DNA of 64,000 bases from positions 55,607,636 through 55,671,635 of the forward strand of contig NC_080075.1 in assembly GCF_949987535.1 (NCBI RefSeq), read 5' to 3'. Both the position numbers and the translations under genes were made by a program. A model generated the notes under the pieces. The model was given only the letters and a program-made list of their open reading frames with translations. It did not search any database and was not told the DNA's origin. Shown one piece after another: positions 47,225 to 59,442 of the stretch (position 1 is its first letter; each line of letters begins with the position of its first letter). Source of the stretch: Balaenoptera acutorostrata. Taxonomy: Eukaryota > Chordata > Mammalia > Artiodactyla > Balaenopteridae.

Positions 47225-47430
47225 TATTTTCCAAAACCTTCCTACCTATTATTCTCTCATCACAACATCCCCTGTGAAGTAGGCAAGGCAGGGACAATTA
47301 TCTGCAATTGATCGATGAGGCATGTGAGGGCTCAGAGAGGTTAAATGCCTCACCCAACCTTGCAGAGTGAGTCAGTGGCGAAGCTGAGACCAGCATCGGG
47401 ATTTTCTTTCTCTTCCACCAGTGTCAAGGA
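47225..47430 (-). mobile_element. MIR SINE, minus strand
   Basis: TCCCCTGTGAAGTAGGCAAG, GGCTCAGAGAGGTTAAATGC, CTCACCCAACCTTGCAGAGT and TGAGACCAGCATCGGGATTT match the reverse complement of the MIR core. Confidence 0.8.
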
Positions 47431-48329
47431 CATTATCCTATTATGATGATGTCACATGAAGCATGTATATGTGTCCCCTAATTAGATTCATCTTAGCCAA
47501 TTAAGTGTCATAATCTTCTGTGAGGACAGGAGGCGTTGCTCTTGCCCCAGCCTGCTTTGATCTGTGGTTGGTTGGCCAGGACGATGGGCACCATGGTGAT
47601 GGGTTGGCTACCAATAGCCCACAGGCTTCGGAGCAATATATTTTATTAGGAGTGGTCATTGTGGATGTTGGTGTGATTGAGATTCCTAAAATCTTAACCT
47701 GCTGAGATTTTAGTTGGGTGCCCGCTGTCAAGGCTACATGCCCTTATTTCTCTGGAAATAACATAAAGGCAGAAGCCTATGGTCTCTGCTCTCATGAAAA
47801 CCCCTCACTTGGTGAGGAGAGGGCCCTGAGAGGGCCCCCAGTCTGACAGAGGAGGCTCAGCCCCCATCCTCCATGAATCATCTGTCTGGGAGGAGGGCCA
47901 TGATCATGCTGTTAGGGGCCTCCTGGTTTGATTGGCTGTGTTGGCAACCCAACCTGCTCTGTAGGTTTCTGAGGGCTTCTGGTCCAGGATCCCTTCCTTC
48001 CCCATGTACACCTGGGTGTGCAAATTCCCCATCATCAAGGCTTTCCTGGTCAATGTCAGGGAGCGTAAGAGCCTAGGCATGAGTCCTTGGAGTGGGGAGA
48101 CCCTTTAAAGTAGAAGGAAACCACTCAGCAGCACCAATTGCTGCCCTGTTGAGAATATGGGCTTAGTGTGACCAGATTTGATAGTTCTTCAAAAGAAACT
48201 GGAAGTAAAAATTTTAAGTGAAATTCCTCAATTTTTAAGTACTGGCTCAATTTTTTAAAAAACACTGCGAAGTTCACTTGTACCTTTTTACGGGCTAGAT
48301 TAAATGATTTTTTAATTTTTATTTTTCCC
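47431..48329. other. Upstream DNA without recognised features
   Basis: No gene or confident repeat. Confidence 0.45.
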
Positions 48330-49130
48330 AACTTTACTATGTTGAAAAATTTTAAATCCAGGAAAGTTGAGAGAAGAGTAAGATGAATACCCATATTCCA
48401 ACTTCACCTAGACCCACCTATTGCTAGCATTTTACATTTGTTTTATTTCGCTCTTTCTCTTCACATACATACACACTTTCTTTTTTGCTAGATGTTTGAG
48501 AGTAAGTTGCAAACATATGATCCTTCATCCCTAAATACTACAGCAGGTATCTCCTAAGAACAGGCTATATTCTTATGCAAACATAATATGATCATCACAT
48601 TCAAGGAATTACACATGATATAATAGTATCTAACATATGGTCCATATTCAAACTTCCCCAATTATCATAATAATATCCTTTGTGACTCTTTTTTTAACAA
48701 AGTACATGATCTAATCCAGACTCAGACACATCTTTAGTGTCCTTTATTCAATGGGTCCCCTGCCTTCTTTGTCCATGACAGGGCAGTGTAGAAGGGTCCC
48801 AGGTCCGTTGTTTGGAGACGGTCTCTGGGTTTGCCTGATTATATATCTTTATGAGTAGAAGGTCAGATATTTTGGGCAAAAATACCGCATGGATGACACT
48901 GTGTCCTTCTCAGTACATCACATCAGGAGGCACATGATGTCAGTTTGTCCCATGCTTAGTGATGCCAAGCTTGACCACGTTGTTAAGGTGGTTTCAACCA
49001 GGTTTCTCCATTGTAAAGTTACCTTTTTCCCCTTGTAACTAATAATTAATATGTGGAGTGATATTTTGAGACTACTATCTTTGGTTTATTTAGCATCTTT
49101 GCAGGTGTTTTGGGAACACAAAAAGAGATG
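48330..49130. mobile_element. Old L1M (L1ME-type) 3' region
   Basis: AACTTCACCTAGACCCACCT, TTGTTTTATTTCGCTCTTTC, AGTAAGTTGCAAACATATGA, CAGCAGGTATCTCCTAAGAA, TTATTCAATGGGTCCCCTGC and GGAGGCACATGATGTCAGTT are recurrent L1ME landmarks. Confidence 0.75.
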
Positions 49131-49309
49131 ATGGTACAGCCTGGGTTCTCAACACTAGTCTGAGGCCAGCAGCTTTGGAACCCTTGGGGAACCCTGCAAG
49201 CTGCTGGCCTCTGGGCCTGAGGGTTGTCTGTAATTATTGGAACTGGGGACTATATTTTTCACAAAAAGCAGAGCACTGTCAGTCCAAAACACACATGCAA
49301 ACTAGAATA

Positions 49310-49610
49310 AGCTTGAATGCAGCTACTTTCTCCCACTTGGCCTTGGTTTCCTCATCTGTACAATAAATAGGTTGTACTACATTATTTCCAAAAGTCCATT
49401 TCAGCTGCGATATTTTTATTTTTAAAATTAGTGAGCATCTACTGTGTGCCATGAGCTTTCCCCTATTGTATCTCATTTAAGTCATCAAGAGCTCAGTTTT
49501 TTACATATGAGGATTCTGAGGCTGAACAAGGGTGAGTAACCTCCCTACAGTCACAAGCCTAGTCAGTGGGTAAATCAGGCTTTGAATCATGGCATTTCTG
49601 AGTACAAGGA
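49310..49610. mobile_element. Two MIR fragments in opposite directions
   Basis: 49310-49420 reads as plus-strand MIR (CTTGGTTTCCTCATCTGTAC). 49425-49610 reads as minus-strand MIR (GTGAGCATCTACTGTGTGCC, ATATGAGGATTCTGAGGCTG, AGTCACAAGCCTAGTCAGTG). Confidence 0.7.
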
Positions 49611-49624
49611 GAGTGTGCTTTAAT

Positions 49625-49860
49625 CCATACAGGTAGAAAGCAGATTAGTGGTTGTAGAGGTTGGGAAGAGGCAGGGATGGGAAGTGACTGAGTAATGGGT
49701 ACAAGGTGATGAGAATATTCTGGAATTAGATAGTGGTGATGGTTGCAAAACACTGTGCATGTACTAAAAGCCACTGAATCCCACACTTCAAAATGGTTAA
49801 AATGGTGACTTTTATGTTACGCAAATTTTTCTTCAATAATTAAAGAAAAAGAAAAGAAAA
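49625..49860 (+). mobile_element. Old L1M 3' end
   Basis: GTAGAAAGCAGATTAGTGGT, GAATTAGATAGTGGTGATGG, CCACACTTCAAAATGGTTAA and TTATGTTACGCAAATTTTTC follow the L1M 3' order. Confidence 0.85.
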
Positions 49861-49926
49861 AATAGTGTGCTTTTCTCTATACTATGTTGACTTCCTGGTC
49901 AAAACAAAACTAAAAACTTATCAGAA

Positions 49927-50221
49927 GGGCTTCCCTGGTGGCGCAGTGGTTGAGAATCTGCCTGCCAATGCAGGGGACATGGGTTCGAGCCCTGGTCTGG
50001 GAAGATCCCACACGCCGCAGAGCGGCTGGGCCCGTGAGCCACGGCTACTGAGCCTGCGCGTCTGGAGCCTGTGCTCCGCAACAAGAGAGGCCGCGATAGT
50101 GAGAGGCCCGCGCACCGCGATGAAGAGTGGCCCCCGCTTGCCGCAACTGGACAAAAGCCCTCGCACAGAAACGAAGACCCAACACAGCCAAAAATAAATA
50201 AATAATTATTAAAAAAAAAAA
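49927..50221 (+). mobile_element. CHR-type SINE, copy 6
   Basis: Intact head and B box with the (AAAT)n tail. The 15-bp target duplication AAAAACTTATCAGAA is at 49912-49926 and 50222-50236. Confidence 0.95.
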
Positions 50222-50236
50222 AAAAACTTATCAGAA

Positions 50237-50660
50237 ATGTGAGCAGACCTGTGGACGGTTGCTAGTCTCATTATTCTTCATTAAAATGAAAACTTGGAAA
50301 TAACCTAAATATCCAACAATAGGAAATCAGTTAAATTAATTATGAGACAGCCAATGAGGGAATGTTATGGAGCCATTCCAAATCATGTCTTAAAAGAATT
50401 TTTGATGACATAGAAATGTGTTCATGATATAATGTTAAGGAAAGAGAACAGGATGCAACACTATATATAATCACACACGGTGCACGTGTGTGTTCTTAAA
50501 AAAGAGTTCTCTATGGATATATGCCAAACTCTTAACAGTGGAAAGCTCTGGGCTCTGGGATTATGGGTTATTTGTTTTCTTCTCTATACTTTGTTGCATA
50601 TTCCAAGTTTTCTCTAGTAAGCATTTGTTACTTTTATAATTAAAAAAAAGTACAGTAAAA
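50237..50660 (+). mobile_element. Old L1-lineage 3' end (L1M or HAL1 type)
   Basis: AACTTGGAAATAACCTAAAT, AATTATGAGACAGCCAATGA, GGAATGTTATGGAGCCATTC and the closing TTTCTCTAGTAAGCATTTGT are typical of the old 3' ends also seen at 28201-29500. Confidence 0.7.
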
Positions 50661-51239
50661 GTTATTAAAACAAATTTAGCAAGTTTTCCCTGTACTCTCT
50701 CTGGCTCTGGGCATAGTTCCCAGGACCTCTGCTCCCCGCCCCCCGCACCCTGTCCAGATAAATAACAAGCAGATAAATATTTCAAAAGGTCTTGATCTCA
50801 GATGCTGCCCAATTCCAGCAGCAAATTAAAGGGACACTGCCCCGCTCCCAGGCCCAGAGCTAGTTATGGCCCTGGAATGCCCTGTTTTTCTGGTTGGAAG
50901 GCCTAGATAGCCTCTCAGGAATCCAGATGGTCTTATAGGGGGCAGCTACTATCTGGAGCGATAGAATGGGGCATGGAGGCAGAAGGCCCCCAGCTCACGT
51001 TGAAGGCAAGGGATGTCCTGCCTAAAGGCTAACTAACACTTGATTGTTATCAGTCATTGACACCTCAGTGTGACTGAGCTTGCCAGTTTCCTGAGAATAG
51101 GTGGATAAGAAGAGACGACAAAACCCCAAGAAAAATGACGAAACTGAAGTTAAATTTCTTTAGCTTCTTGGACGCTGACTCTGAGCAGTGACTTTTATAA
51201 ATATACAAAATGAGCAAGGATTGAGGTCATTTCAGGGGC
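50661..51239. other. Upstream DNA without recognised features
   Basis: No gene or confident repeat. Confidence 0.45.
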
Positions 51240-51425
51240 AGAGACACTTAGCCCTAGCTGCTCACAGAAACAGCTGGGAAGCTTTTTAAAAAGGGCAATG
51301 CCCAGCACCCTCCCCACCCCCATCCCCAAGATTCTGATATGATGGGTCTCAGGTGGGATTGGATCATCAGGATTTTCTTAAACTCCCCTAAGACTCCAGC
51401 CAGGCTTGAGAAGCACGGGATTTAG
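51240..51425 (+). mobile_element. MER5A-like hAT DNA transposon relic
   Basis: CAGAAACAGCTGGGAAGCTT, CCCCAAGATTCTGATATGAT, GATTTTCTTAAACTCCCC and the closing GCCAGGCTTGAGAAGCAC match MER5-type non-autonomous hAT elements in order. It is old, with no transposase. Confidence 0.6.
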
Positions 51426-51783
51426 GGATCTTTTTCCAATGGCTGTTTGCTGTTAAAAATAAAGTAATTTAAAGAGTGCTGCTAATAAAAGTATTCACAA
51501 GCACCTGACAATAAGTGATGGCTTCTTTTCTGAGAAGTAATTCAAGAAGGGGAAAAAAACCAAACACCTGTCTCACACTAGGGCATCATTGGGATTCACA
51601 GCCTTAGACTCAATCATTCTGCTGTTAGGAAGAAAGCCAAAGGATATGATCAGAGATGCAAAGAAAGATTTATTTGAAAAGATGTTACCTGTGACATAAA
51701 CATTTTGAGACAACATTATCATCGGTTGTTTTTGATTCCCTGAAATCTGGTACAAGTTGAGGTTGGTCAAGAAGTTAATCAGG

Positions 51784-52117
51784 GGCTTCCCTGGTGGCGC
51801 AGTGGTTGAGAATCTGCCTGCTAATGCAGGGGACACGGGTTCGAGCCCTGGTCTGGGAAGATCCCACATGCCACGGAGCAGCTGGGCCCGTGAGCCACAA
51901 CTACTGAGCCTGCGCGTCTGGAGCCTGTGCCCCGCAACGGGAGGGGCCGCAATAGTGAAAGGCCCGCGCACCGCGATGAAGAGCGGTCCCCGCACCGCGA
52001 TGAAGAGTGGCCCCCACTTGCCGCAACTAGAGAAAGCCCTCGCACGAACCGAAGACCCAACACAGCCAAAAATAAAAATAAATAAATAAATAAAGTAGAA
52101 AAAAAAAAAAAAAAAAA
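51784..52117 (+). mobile_element. CHR-type SINE, copy 7 (24-bp-duplication subfamily)
   Basis: Intact head. The 15-bp target duplication AAGAAGTTAATCAGG is at 51769-51783 and 52118-52132. It carries the same 24-bp tandem duplication (51967-51990, 51991-52014) and CGAACCGAAG variant as copy 1, with a long poly-A tail. Confidence 0.95.
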
Positions 52118-52132
52118 AAGAAGTTAATCAGG

Positions 52133-52519
52133 CAAATAATTTTAAACTTAAAACTGAATTTTTAGACTTGGCATGAGGATGGGTCTATACCTCTCTGTAT
52201 GTTAGGTCCTCTATTTGCAAAGAGAGGAGACATGTTTAGGCTTTTCAAAAAACCTAATAGGAAACAACCTCAAATGTACTAAACAGCCAAGTCTCAGGGA
52301 GCCTGAACCATCTGCTGGAAAATATTTCATTGTTTAGGATACAACACAGCTGTAGTGACATGGTCATTTAGCCATCTCCTTAGCAAGGACGCTGAAGCTC
52401 CTTCTGTCAGACTCCATCATTACGGTGACTGGGCCATTCTCTGTCCTCTGGCTGTATTGAATTTCTGAGACTTTCCAGGGAAGATTCCCAGGAAGGAATC
52501 TAATTGGTTCTAATCCTTT
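52133..52519. other. Upstream DNA without recognised features
   Basis: No gene or confident repeat. Confidence 0.45.
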
Positions 52520-52665
52520 TTTAATTCATTAATTCAACAAATATTTATTAAATATATATTTTGTACCAGGCTCTTTCTAGGCACCAGAGATATAACAGTA
52601 GGCAAAATACACAAAATCCCCGTGTTCAAGGTGTTTCCATTTTAGTGAAAGAAGATAAAAAAATT

Positions 52666-52697
<32 letters not shown>
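52666..52697. repeat. (CA)n(TA)n microsatellite
   Basis: About 12 CA units pass into TATATA, inside the L2 relic. Confidence 0.95.
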
Positions 52698-53149
52698 GTG
52701 TCGAATGTCAGGCGGTGCTATGTGCAGAGACGAATAAAGCACTGTAAAGGGAGAGAGAGTGAGAGAAGCTGCCACGCTTCACAGAGCAGTAAGGGAGGAC
52801 TTCTCTGACAAGGTGAACTTCAAGGTGAGATCTGAAGACAGCAAGGGAGTGAAGCAAGAAGACAGCTGGGGAAGAGCTTTACAGGCAATGGGAAGAGTAG
52901 GTATTGATCCCTGGGCTGGGGAGGCAGGGAAGTGTGTTTGCTGTATTGGAGGAAGAGCAAAGAGGCCACTGTGACTGAAGCACGTCGAAGGGGTGAAGGA
53001 GAGGCTGATGGAGGAGGTTAGAGACCCCATTATGGGTTGTCTTGTGGGTTATTGCAGGGGTTTTGCCCAACCGTCCCCCTGCCCCCCGCCCACCCAAGGT
53101 GAAGTGGCAGCCCCTGGATGGTTTAGAGCACAGATGTGATTTACTTTTC

Positions 53150-53398
53150 TCCCCAAATTTAATAGACTACTTTTTAGAGCAGTGTTAGGTTTACGGGAAA
53201 ATTGATTGCCAATTACAGGGTTCCTACATATCCTGTCCCCAAATATCCCCTATTGTTTACAGTTTATATTACTGTGGTACGTTTGTGACAATTGATGAAT
53301 CAGTATTGATACATCATTATTAACTCAAGTCCATAGGTTATAGTAGGGCTCACTCTTCCCGTTTTGACAAATGTATAACATGATCTACATATTATAAA
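53150..53398 (-). mobile_element. Old L1M fragment inserted in the L2
   Basis: TTTTAGAGCAGTGTTAGGTT, GACAATTGATGAATCAGTAT and CATCATTATTAACTCAAGTC are L1M 3' landmarks. The L2 text resumes directly after, with AAAGGATCTCTCTGGCTGC. Confidence 0.75.
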
Positions 53399-54174
53399 AG
53401 GATCTCTCTGGCTGCTGTGAATGGAGGAGGGGGAGGGGGGAGCAAGGAGAGCAGTAGGGAGGCTGTGGCGGGTATCTGAGTGACCTGCGTCAGGGTGGTA
53501 GCTGTGGTGTTGGTACAAAGTGGTCAGGCAGAGCTGACAAGAGGTGCTGATGAATTACATGCACAGAATGAGAGAGAAGACTCAAGGGTGACTACAAGGC
53601 TTTAACTTGAGCAATTGAAAGAATAAGGTGGCTAAGGCAGAAAAATAAGAGAGGGCATGGGGAATGTCAGGAGTGTGGTTTTCAACATATTTAGTTTGAG
53701 ATGCCATCCAAGTGGATATTTTGGATGGGAATTGAATATACGAGTGGCATTTAGGGGAAAGGTCTGGACTGAAGTATACATTTGGGATGATCAGCTTATT
53801 CATGGTTGATTATGGGACTGAATGAGCTCAGCTGGAGAGCAAGTATAGACGGTGAAGAGAAAGCACTGAGGGTTAAGCCCTGGGATCTTTCAACATTCAA
53901 AGATCAAGAAAATGAAGCAGATCCTACAAAAGAAATCAAGAAGGAGCTGCCAGTGAAGTTGGAGGAGAACCAAGAAAGAGTGGTTTTGGACATCAAAAGA
54001 AGAAATACCTCAAGGAAGAATGATCAACTGTGTCATATGCTGTTGGGACGTACAGGAAGATGGGGATGAGAACTGACCATCAAATATGCAACATAGTGGC
54101 CACTGGTGGCTCCTTCGAGAGTGGAAGGATGGGAGCAGAAGCCTAACTGGAATGAGTTTAAAAAATGAGAGGAG

Positions 54175-54333
54175 TTTATTCCCAGGTATTTTATTCTTTT
54201 TGATGTGATTTTAAATGGGATTGTTTTCTGCTTTCTCTTTCTGGTAGTTCATTATTAGTGTATAGAAAAGCAACAGATTTCTGTATATTAATCTTGTTCC
54301 TGCAACTTTTCTGAATTCATTTATTAGTTCTAA
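54175..54333 (-). mobile_element. Older L1, ORF2 fragment, left piece
   Basis: CCAGGTATTTTATTCTTTTT, CTTTCTGGTAGTTCATTATT and CTGAATTCATTTATTAGTTC are antisense L1 ORF2 (RT region). The piece is flanked on its left by ATGAGAGGAG (54165-54174), which recurs at 61804-61813 after the right piece. Confidence 0.88.
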
Positions 54334-54714
54334 GTTTTTTTTTTTAAACATCTTTATTGGAGTATAATTGCTTTATAACACAATGGTGTGTTACTTTCTG
54401 CTTTATAACAAAGTGAATCAGCTGTACATATACATACATCTCCACATCTCCTCCCTCTTGTGTCTCCCTCCCACCCTCCCTATCCCACCCCTCTAGGTGG
54501 ACACAAAGCACCGAGCTAATCTCCCTGTGTTATGTGGCTGCTTCCCACTAGCTATCTGTTTTACATTTGGCAGTGTATATATGTCCATGCCACTCTCTCA
54601 CTTCATCCCAGCTTACCCTTCCCCCTCCCCGTGTCCTCAAGTCCATTCTCTACGTCTGCATCTTTATTCGTGTCCTGCCCCTAGGTTCTTCAGAACCATT
54701 TTTTGTTTTTGTTT

Positions 54715-57700
54715 TTAGATTCCATATATATGTGTTAGCATATGGTATTTGTTTTTCTCTTTCTGACATACTTCACTCTGTATGACAATCTCTAGGTCCA
54801 TCCACCTCACTACAAATAACTCAATTTTGTTTCTTTTTATGGCTGAGTAATATTCCATTGTATCTATGTGCCACATCTTCTTTATCCATTCATCTGTCAA
54901 AGGACACTTAGGTTGCTTCTGTGTCCTGGCTATTGTAAATAGAGCTGCAATGAACATTGTGGTACATGACTCTTTCTGAATTATGGTTTTCTCAGGGTAT
55001 ATGCCCAGTAGTGGGATTGCTGGGTCATATGGTAGTTCTATTTTTAGTTTTTTAAGGAACCTCCATACTGTTCTCCATAGTGGCTGTATCAATTTACATT
55101 CCCACCAACAGTGCAAGACGGTTCCCTTTTCTCCACACCCTCTCCTGCATTTACTGTTTGTAGATTTTTTGATGATGGCCATTCTTACCAGTGTGAGGTG
55201 ATACCTCATTGTAGTTTTGATTTGCATTTCTCTAATGATGAGTGATGTTGAACATCCTTTCATATGTTTGTTGGTGTTCTGTATATCTTCTTTGGAGAAA
55301 TGTCTGTTTAGGTCTTCTGCCCATTTTTGGATTGGGTTGTTTGTTTTTTTGATATTGAGCTGCATGACATGCTTGTAAATTTTGGAGATTAATCCTTTGT
55401 CAGTTGCTTGTTTGCAAATATTTTCTCCCATTCTGAGGGTTGTCTTTTTGTCTTGTTTATGGTTTCCTTTGCTGTGCAAAAGCTTTTAAGTTTCATTAGG
55501 TCCCATTTGTTTATTTTTGTTTTTATTTCCATTTCTCTAGGAGGTGGGTCAAAAAGGATCTTGCTGTGATTTATGTCATGGAGTGTTTTGCCTATGTTTT
55601 CCTCTAAGAGTTTTACAGTGTCGGGCCTTACACTTACGTCTTTAATCCATTTTGCGTTTATTTTTGTTTACGGTGTTAGGAAGTGTTCTAATTTCATTTT
55701 TTTTACATGTAGCTGTCCAGTTTTCCCAGCACCACTTACTGAAGAGGCTGTCTTTTCTCCATTGTATATTCTTGCCTCCTTTATCAAAGATAAGGTGACC
55801 ATATGTGCGTGGGTTTATCTCTGGGCTTTCTATCCTGTTCCATTGATCTGTATTTGTGCCACTACCATACTGTCTTGATTACTGTAGCTTTGTAGTATAG
55901 TCTGAAGTCAGGGCGCCTGATTCCTCCAGCTCCATTTTTCTTTCTCAAGATTGCTTTGGCTGTTCGAGGTCTTTTGTGTTTCCATACAAATTGTGCAACT
56001 TTTTGTTCTAGTTCTGTGAAAAATGCCAGTGGTAATTTGATAGGGATTGCATTGAATCTGTAGATTGCTTTGGGTAGTATAGTCATTTTCACAATGTTGA
56101 TTCTTCCAATCCAAGAACATGGTATATCTCTCCATCTGTTTGTATCATCTTTAATTTCTTTTATCAGTGTCATAGTTTTCTGCATACAGGTCTTTTGTCT
56201 CCTTAGGTAGGTTTATTCCTAGGTATTTTATTCTTTTTGTTGCAGTGGTAAATGGGAGTGCTTCCTTAATTTCTCTTTCAGATTTTTCATCATTATTGCA
56301 TAGGAATGCAAGAGATTTCTATGTATTAATTTTGTATCCTGCTACTTTACCAGATTCATTGATTAGCTCTAGTAGTTTTCTGGTAGCATCTTTAGGATTC
56401 TCTGTGTATAGTATCATGTCATCTGCAAAGAGTGACAGTTTTACTTCTTCTTTTCCGATTTGGATTCCTTTTATTTCTTGTTCTTCTCTGATTGCTGTGG
56501 CTAAAACTTCCAAAACTATGTTGAATAATAGTGGTGAGAGTGGGCAACCTTGTCTTGTTCCTGATCTTAGTGGAAATGGTTTCAGCTTTTCACCATTGAG
56601 AACGATGTTGGCTGTGGGTTTGTCATATGGCCTTTATTATGTTGAGGTAAGTTCCCTCTATGCCTACTTTCTGGAGGGTTTTTATGATAAATGGGTGTTG
56701 AATTTTGCCAGAAGCTTTTTCTGCATCTATTGAGATGATCATATGGTTTTTCGCCTTATCTGTTAATATGGTGTATCACATTGATTGATTTGCATACATT
56801 GAAGAATCCTTGCATTCCTGGGATAAACCCCACTTGATCATGGTGTATGATCCTTTTAATGTGCTGTTGGATTCTGTTTGCTAGTATTTTGTTGAGGATT
56901 TTTGCATCAATGTTCATCAGTGATATTGGCTTGTAGTTTTCTTTTTCTGTGACATCTTTGTCTGGTTTTGGTATCAGGGTGATGGTGGCCTCGTAGAATG
57001 AGTTGGGGAGTATCTTCCCTCTGCTATGTTTTGGAACAGTTTGAGAAGGATAGGTGTTAGCTCTTCTCTAAATGTTTGATAGAATTCGCCTGTGAAGCCA
57101 TCTGGTCCTGGGCTTTTGTTTGCTGGAGGATTTTTAATCACAGTCTAAATTTCAGTGCTTGTGATTGGTCTGTTTATGTTTTCTATTTCTTCCTGGTTCA
57201 GTCTCGGAAGGTTGTGCTTTTCTAAGAATTCGTCCATTTCTTCCAGGTTGTCCATTTTATTGGCACATAGTTGCTTGTAGTAATCTCTCATGATCCTTTG
57301 TATTTCTGCAGTGTCAGTTGTTACTTCTCCTTTTTTCATTTCTAATTCTATTGATTTGAGTCTTCTCCCTTTTTTTCTTGATGAGTCTGGCTAATGGTTT
57401 ATCAATTTTGTTTATCTTCTCAAAGAACCAGCTTTTAGTTTTATTGATCTTTGCTATCGTTTCCTTCATCTCTTTTTCATTTATTTCTGATCTGATCTTT
57501 ATGATTTCTTTCCTTCTGCTAACTTTGTGGTTTTTTTGTTCTTCTTTCTCTAATTGCTTTAGGTGTAAGGTTAGGTTGTTTATTTGAGATGTTTCTTGTT
57601 TCTTGAGGTAGGACTGTATTTTTGTGAACTTCCCTCTTAGAACTGCTTTGCTGCATCCCATAGGTTTTGGGTCATCATGTTTTCATTGTCATTTGTTTCT

Positions 57701-58496
57701 AGGTATTTTTTGATTTCCTCTTTGATTTCTTCAGTGATCTCTTGGTTACTTAGTAGTGTATTGTTTAGCCTCTATGTGTTTGTATGTTTTACAGATGTTT
57801 TCCTGTAATTGATATCTAGTCTCATAGTGTCGTGGTCGGAAAAGGTACTTGATACGATTTCAATTTTCTTAAATTTACCCAGGCTAGATTTGTGACCCAC
57901 AGTATGATCTATCTTGGAGAATGTTGCATGAGCACTTGAGAAGAAAGTGTATTCTGTATTGTTTTTGGATGGAATGTCCTATAATTATCAATTAAGTCCA
58001 TCTTGTTTAATGTATCATTTAAAGCTTGTGTTTCCTTATTTATTTTCATTTTGGATGATCTGTCCATTGGTGAAAGTGGGGTGTTAAAGTCCCCTACTAT
58101 GATTGTGTTACTGTTGATTTCCCCTTTTATGGCTGTTAGCTTTTGCCTTATGTATTGAGGTGTTCCTATGTTGGATGCATAAATATTTACAATTGTTATA
58201 TCTTCTTCTTGGATTGATCCCTTGATTATTATGGAGTGTCCTTCTTTGTCTCTTGTAATGGTCTTTATTTTAATGTCTATTTTATCTGATATGAGAATTG
58301 CTACTCCAGCTTTCTTTTGATTTCCATTTGCATGGAATATCTTTTTCCAACCCCTCACTTTCAGTCTGTGTGTGTCCCTAGGTCTGAAGTGGGTCTCTTG
58401 TAGACAGCATGTATACGGGTTTTGTTTTTGTATCCATTCAGCCAGTCTATGTCTTTTGGTTGGAGCATTTAGTCCATTTACATTTAAGGTAGTCAT
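54715..58496 (-). pseudogene. L1 ORF2 (endonuclease-reverse transcriptase), broken
   Basis: ORF2p nicks target DNA and reverse-transcribes L1 RNA. The piece at 57909-58496 holds most of the apurinic-type endonuclease, including the LNVNGLN start, a QETH motif and VGDFN. A shift near 57960 then breaks the frame before the conserved SDH-type end, which is still visible in the next frame. 57145-57661 holds the linker. 56319-56513 holds the reverse-transcriptase palm motif FADDMILY. 55862-56185 and 54715-55479 hold the C-terminal region, with an intact zinc-knuckle-like C-x3-C-x7-H-x4-C. The gene is split into at least six frames, so no full protein is made. It is not a host gene. Confidence 0.93.
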
Positions 58497-58576
58497 CAGT
58501 ATGTATGCTCTTTTTACCCTTTTCTTAATTGTTTTGGGTTTGTTATTGTAGGTCTTTGCCTTCTCTTGTTTCCTGC

Positions 58577-59442
58577 CTAGAGAAGTTTCTTTAGCATCTG
58601 TTGTAAAGCTGGTTTGGTGGTGCTGAATTCTCTTAGCTTTTGCTTGTCTCTAAAGGTTTTAATTTCTCCATCAAATCTGAATGAGATCCTTGCTGGGTAG
58701 AGTAATCTTGGTTGTAGGTTTTTCCCTTTCATCACTTTAAATATGTCCTGCCACTCCCTTCCGGCTTGCAGAGTTTCTGCTGAAAGATCAGCTGTTAACC
58801 TTATGGGGATTCCCTTGTATGTTATGTGTTGCTTTTCCCTTGCTGCTTTTAATATTTTTTCTTTGTATTTAATTTTTGATAATTTGATTAATATGTGTCT
58901 TGGTGTGTTTCTCCTTGGATTTATTCTGTATGGGACTCTCTGCACTTCCTGGACTTGATTGACTATTTCCTTACCCATAATTAGGGAAGTTTTCAACTAT
59001 AATCTCCTCAAATATTTTCTCAGTCCCTTTCTTTTTCTCTTCTTCTTCTGGGACCTCTATAAGTCGAATGTTGGTGAGTTTAACGTTGTCCCAGAGGTCT
59101 CTGAGACTACTCAATTCTTTTCATTCTTTTTTCTTTATTCTGCTCTGCGGTAGTTATTTCCACTATTTTATCTTCCAGGTCACTTATCCGTTCTTCTGCT
59201 TCAGTTATTCTGCTATTGATTCCTTGTAGAGAATTTTTAATTTCATGTATTGTGTTGTTCATCATTGTTTGTTTGCTCTTTAGTTCTTCTAGATCCTTGT
59301 TAAATGTTTCTTGTATTTTCTCCATTCTATTTCCAAAATTTTGGATAATCTTTACTATCATTACTCTGAATTCTTTTTCAGGTAGACTGCCTATTTCCTC
59401 TTCATTTGTTTGGTCTGGTAGGTTTTTACCTTGCTCCTTCAT
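58577..59442 (-). pseudogene. L1 ORF1 (RNA-binding chaperone), broken
   Basis: ORF1p is the trimeric coiled-coil nucleic-acid chaperone of L1 particles. A likely start is at about 59442 (MKEQGKNLPD). The coiled-coil part, rich in NEI, RITEAEERISDLED and KE repeats, runs to a stop at about 59107. There GAG is followed directly by TAG after an apparent 2-base loss. The C-terminal RNA-binding part resumes in another frame at 58996-58577 (motifs RINPRRNTPRHILIKL and ISFRFDGEIKTF). Two separate frames mean no intact protein. Confidence 0.92.

Larger units (their letters stand above)
52520..54164 (-). mobile_element. Ancient L2 LINE, minus strand, 3' part (left of nested L1s)
   Basis: Starting from the L2 3' end (ATTCAACAAATATTTATTAA, TTCTAGGCACCAGAGATATA), the text continues upstream into decayed ORF2: GGATCTCTCTGGCTGCTGTG, GTTTGAGATGCCATCCAAGT, GAATGATCAACTGTGTCATA, ATGAGAACTGACCATCAAAT. 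It is the antisense strand of the L2 reverse-transcriptase region. A (CA)n microsatellite (52666-52690) and an L1M fragment (53150-53398) lie inside it. The element resumes at 61814, after the nested L1s. All frames are broken. Confidence 0.88.

Noticed and set aside
54715..55479. 254-codon minus-strand open frame as a possible host gene
   Set aside because: It is the C-terminal part of L1 ORF2, including the cysteine knuckle, continuous with the L1 3' UTR.
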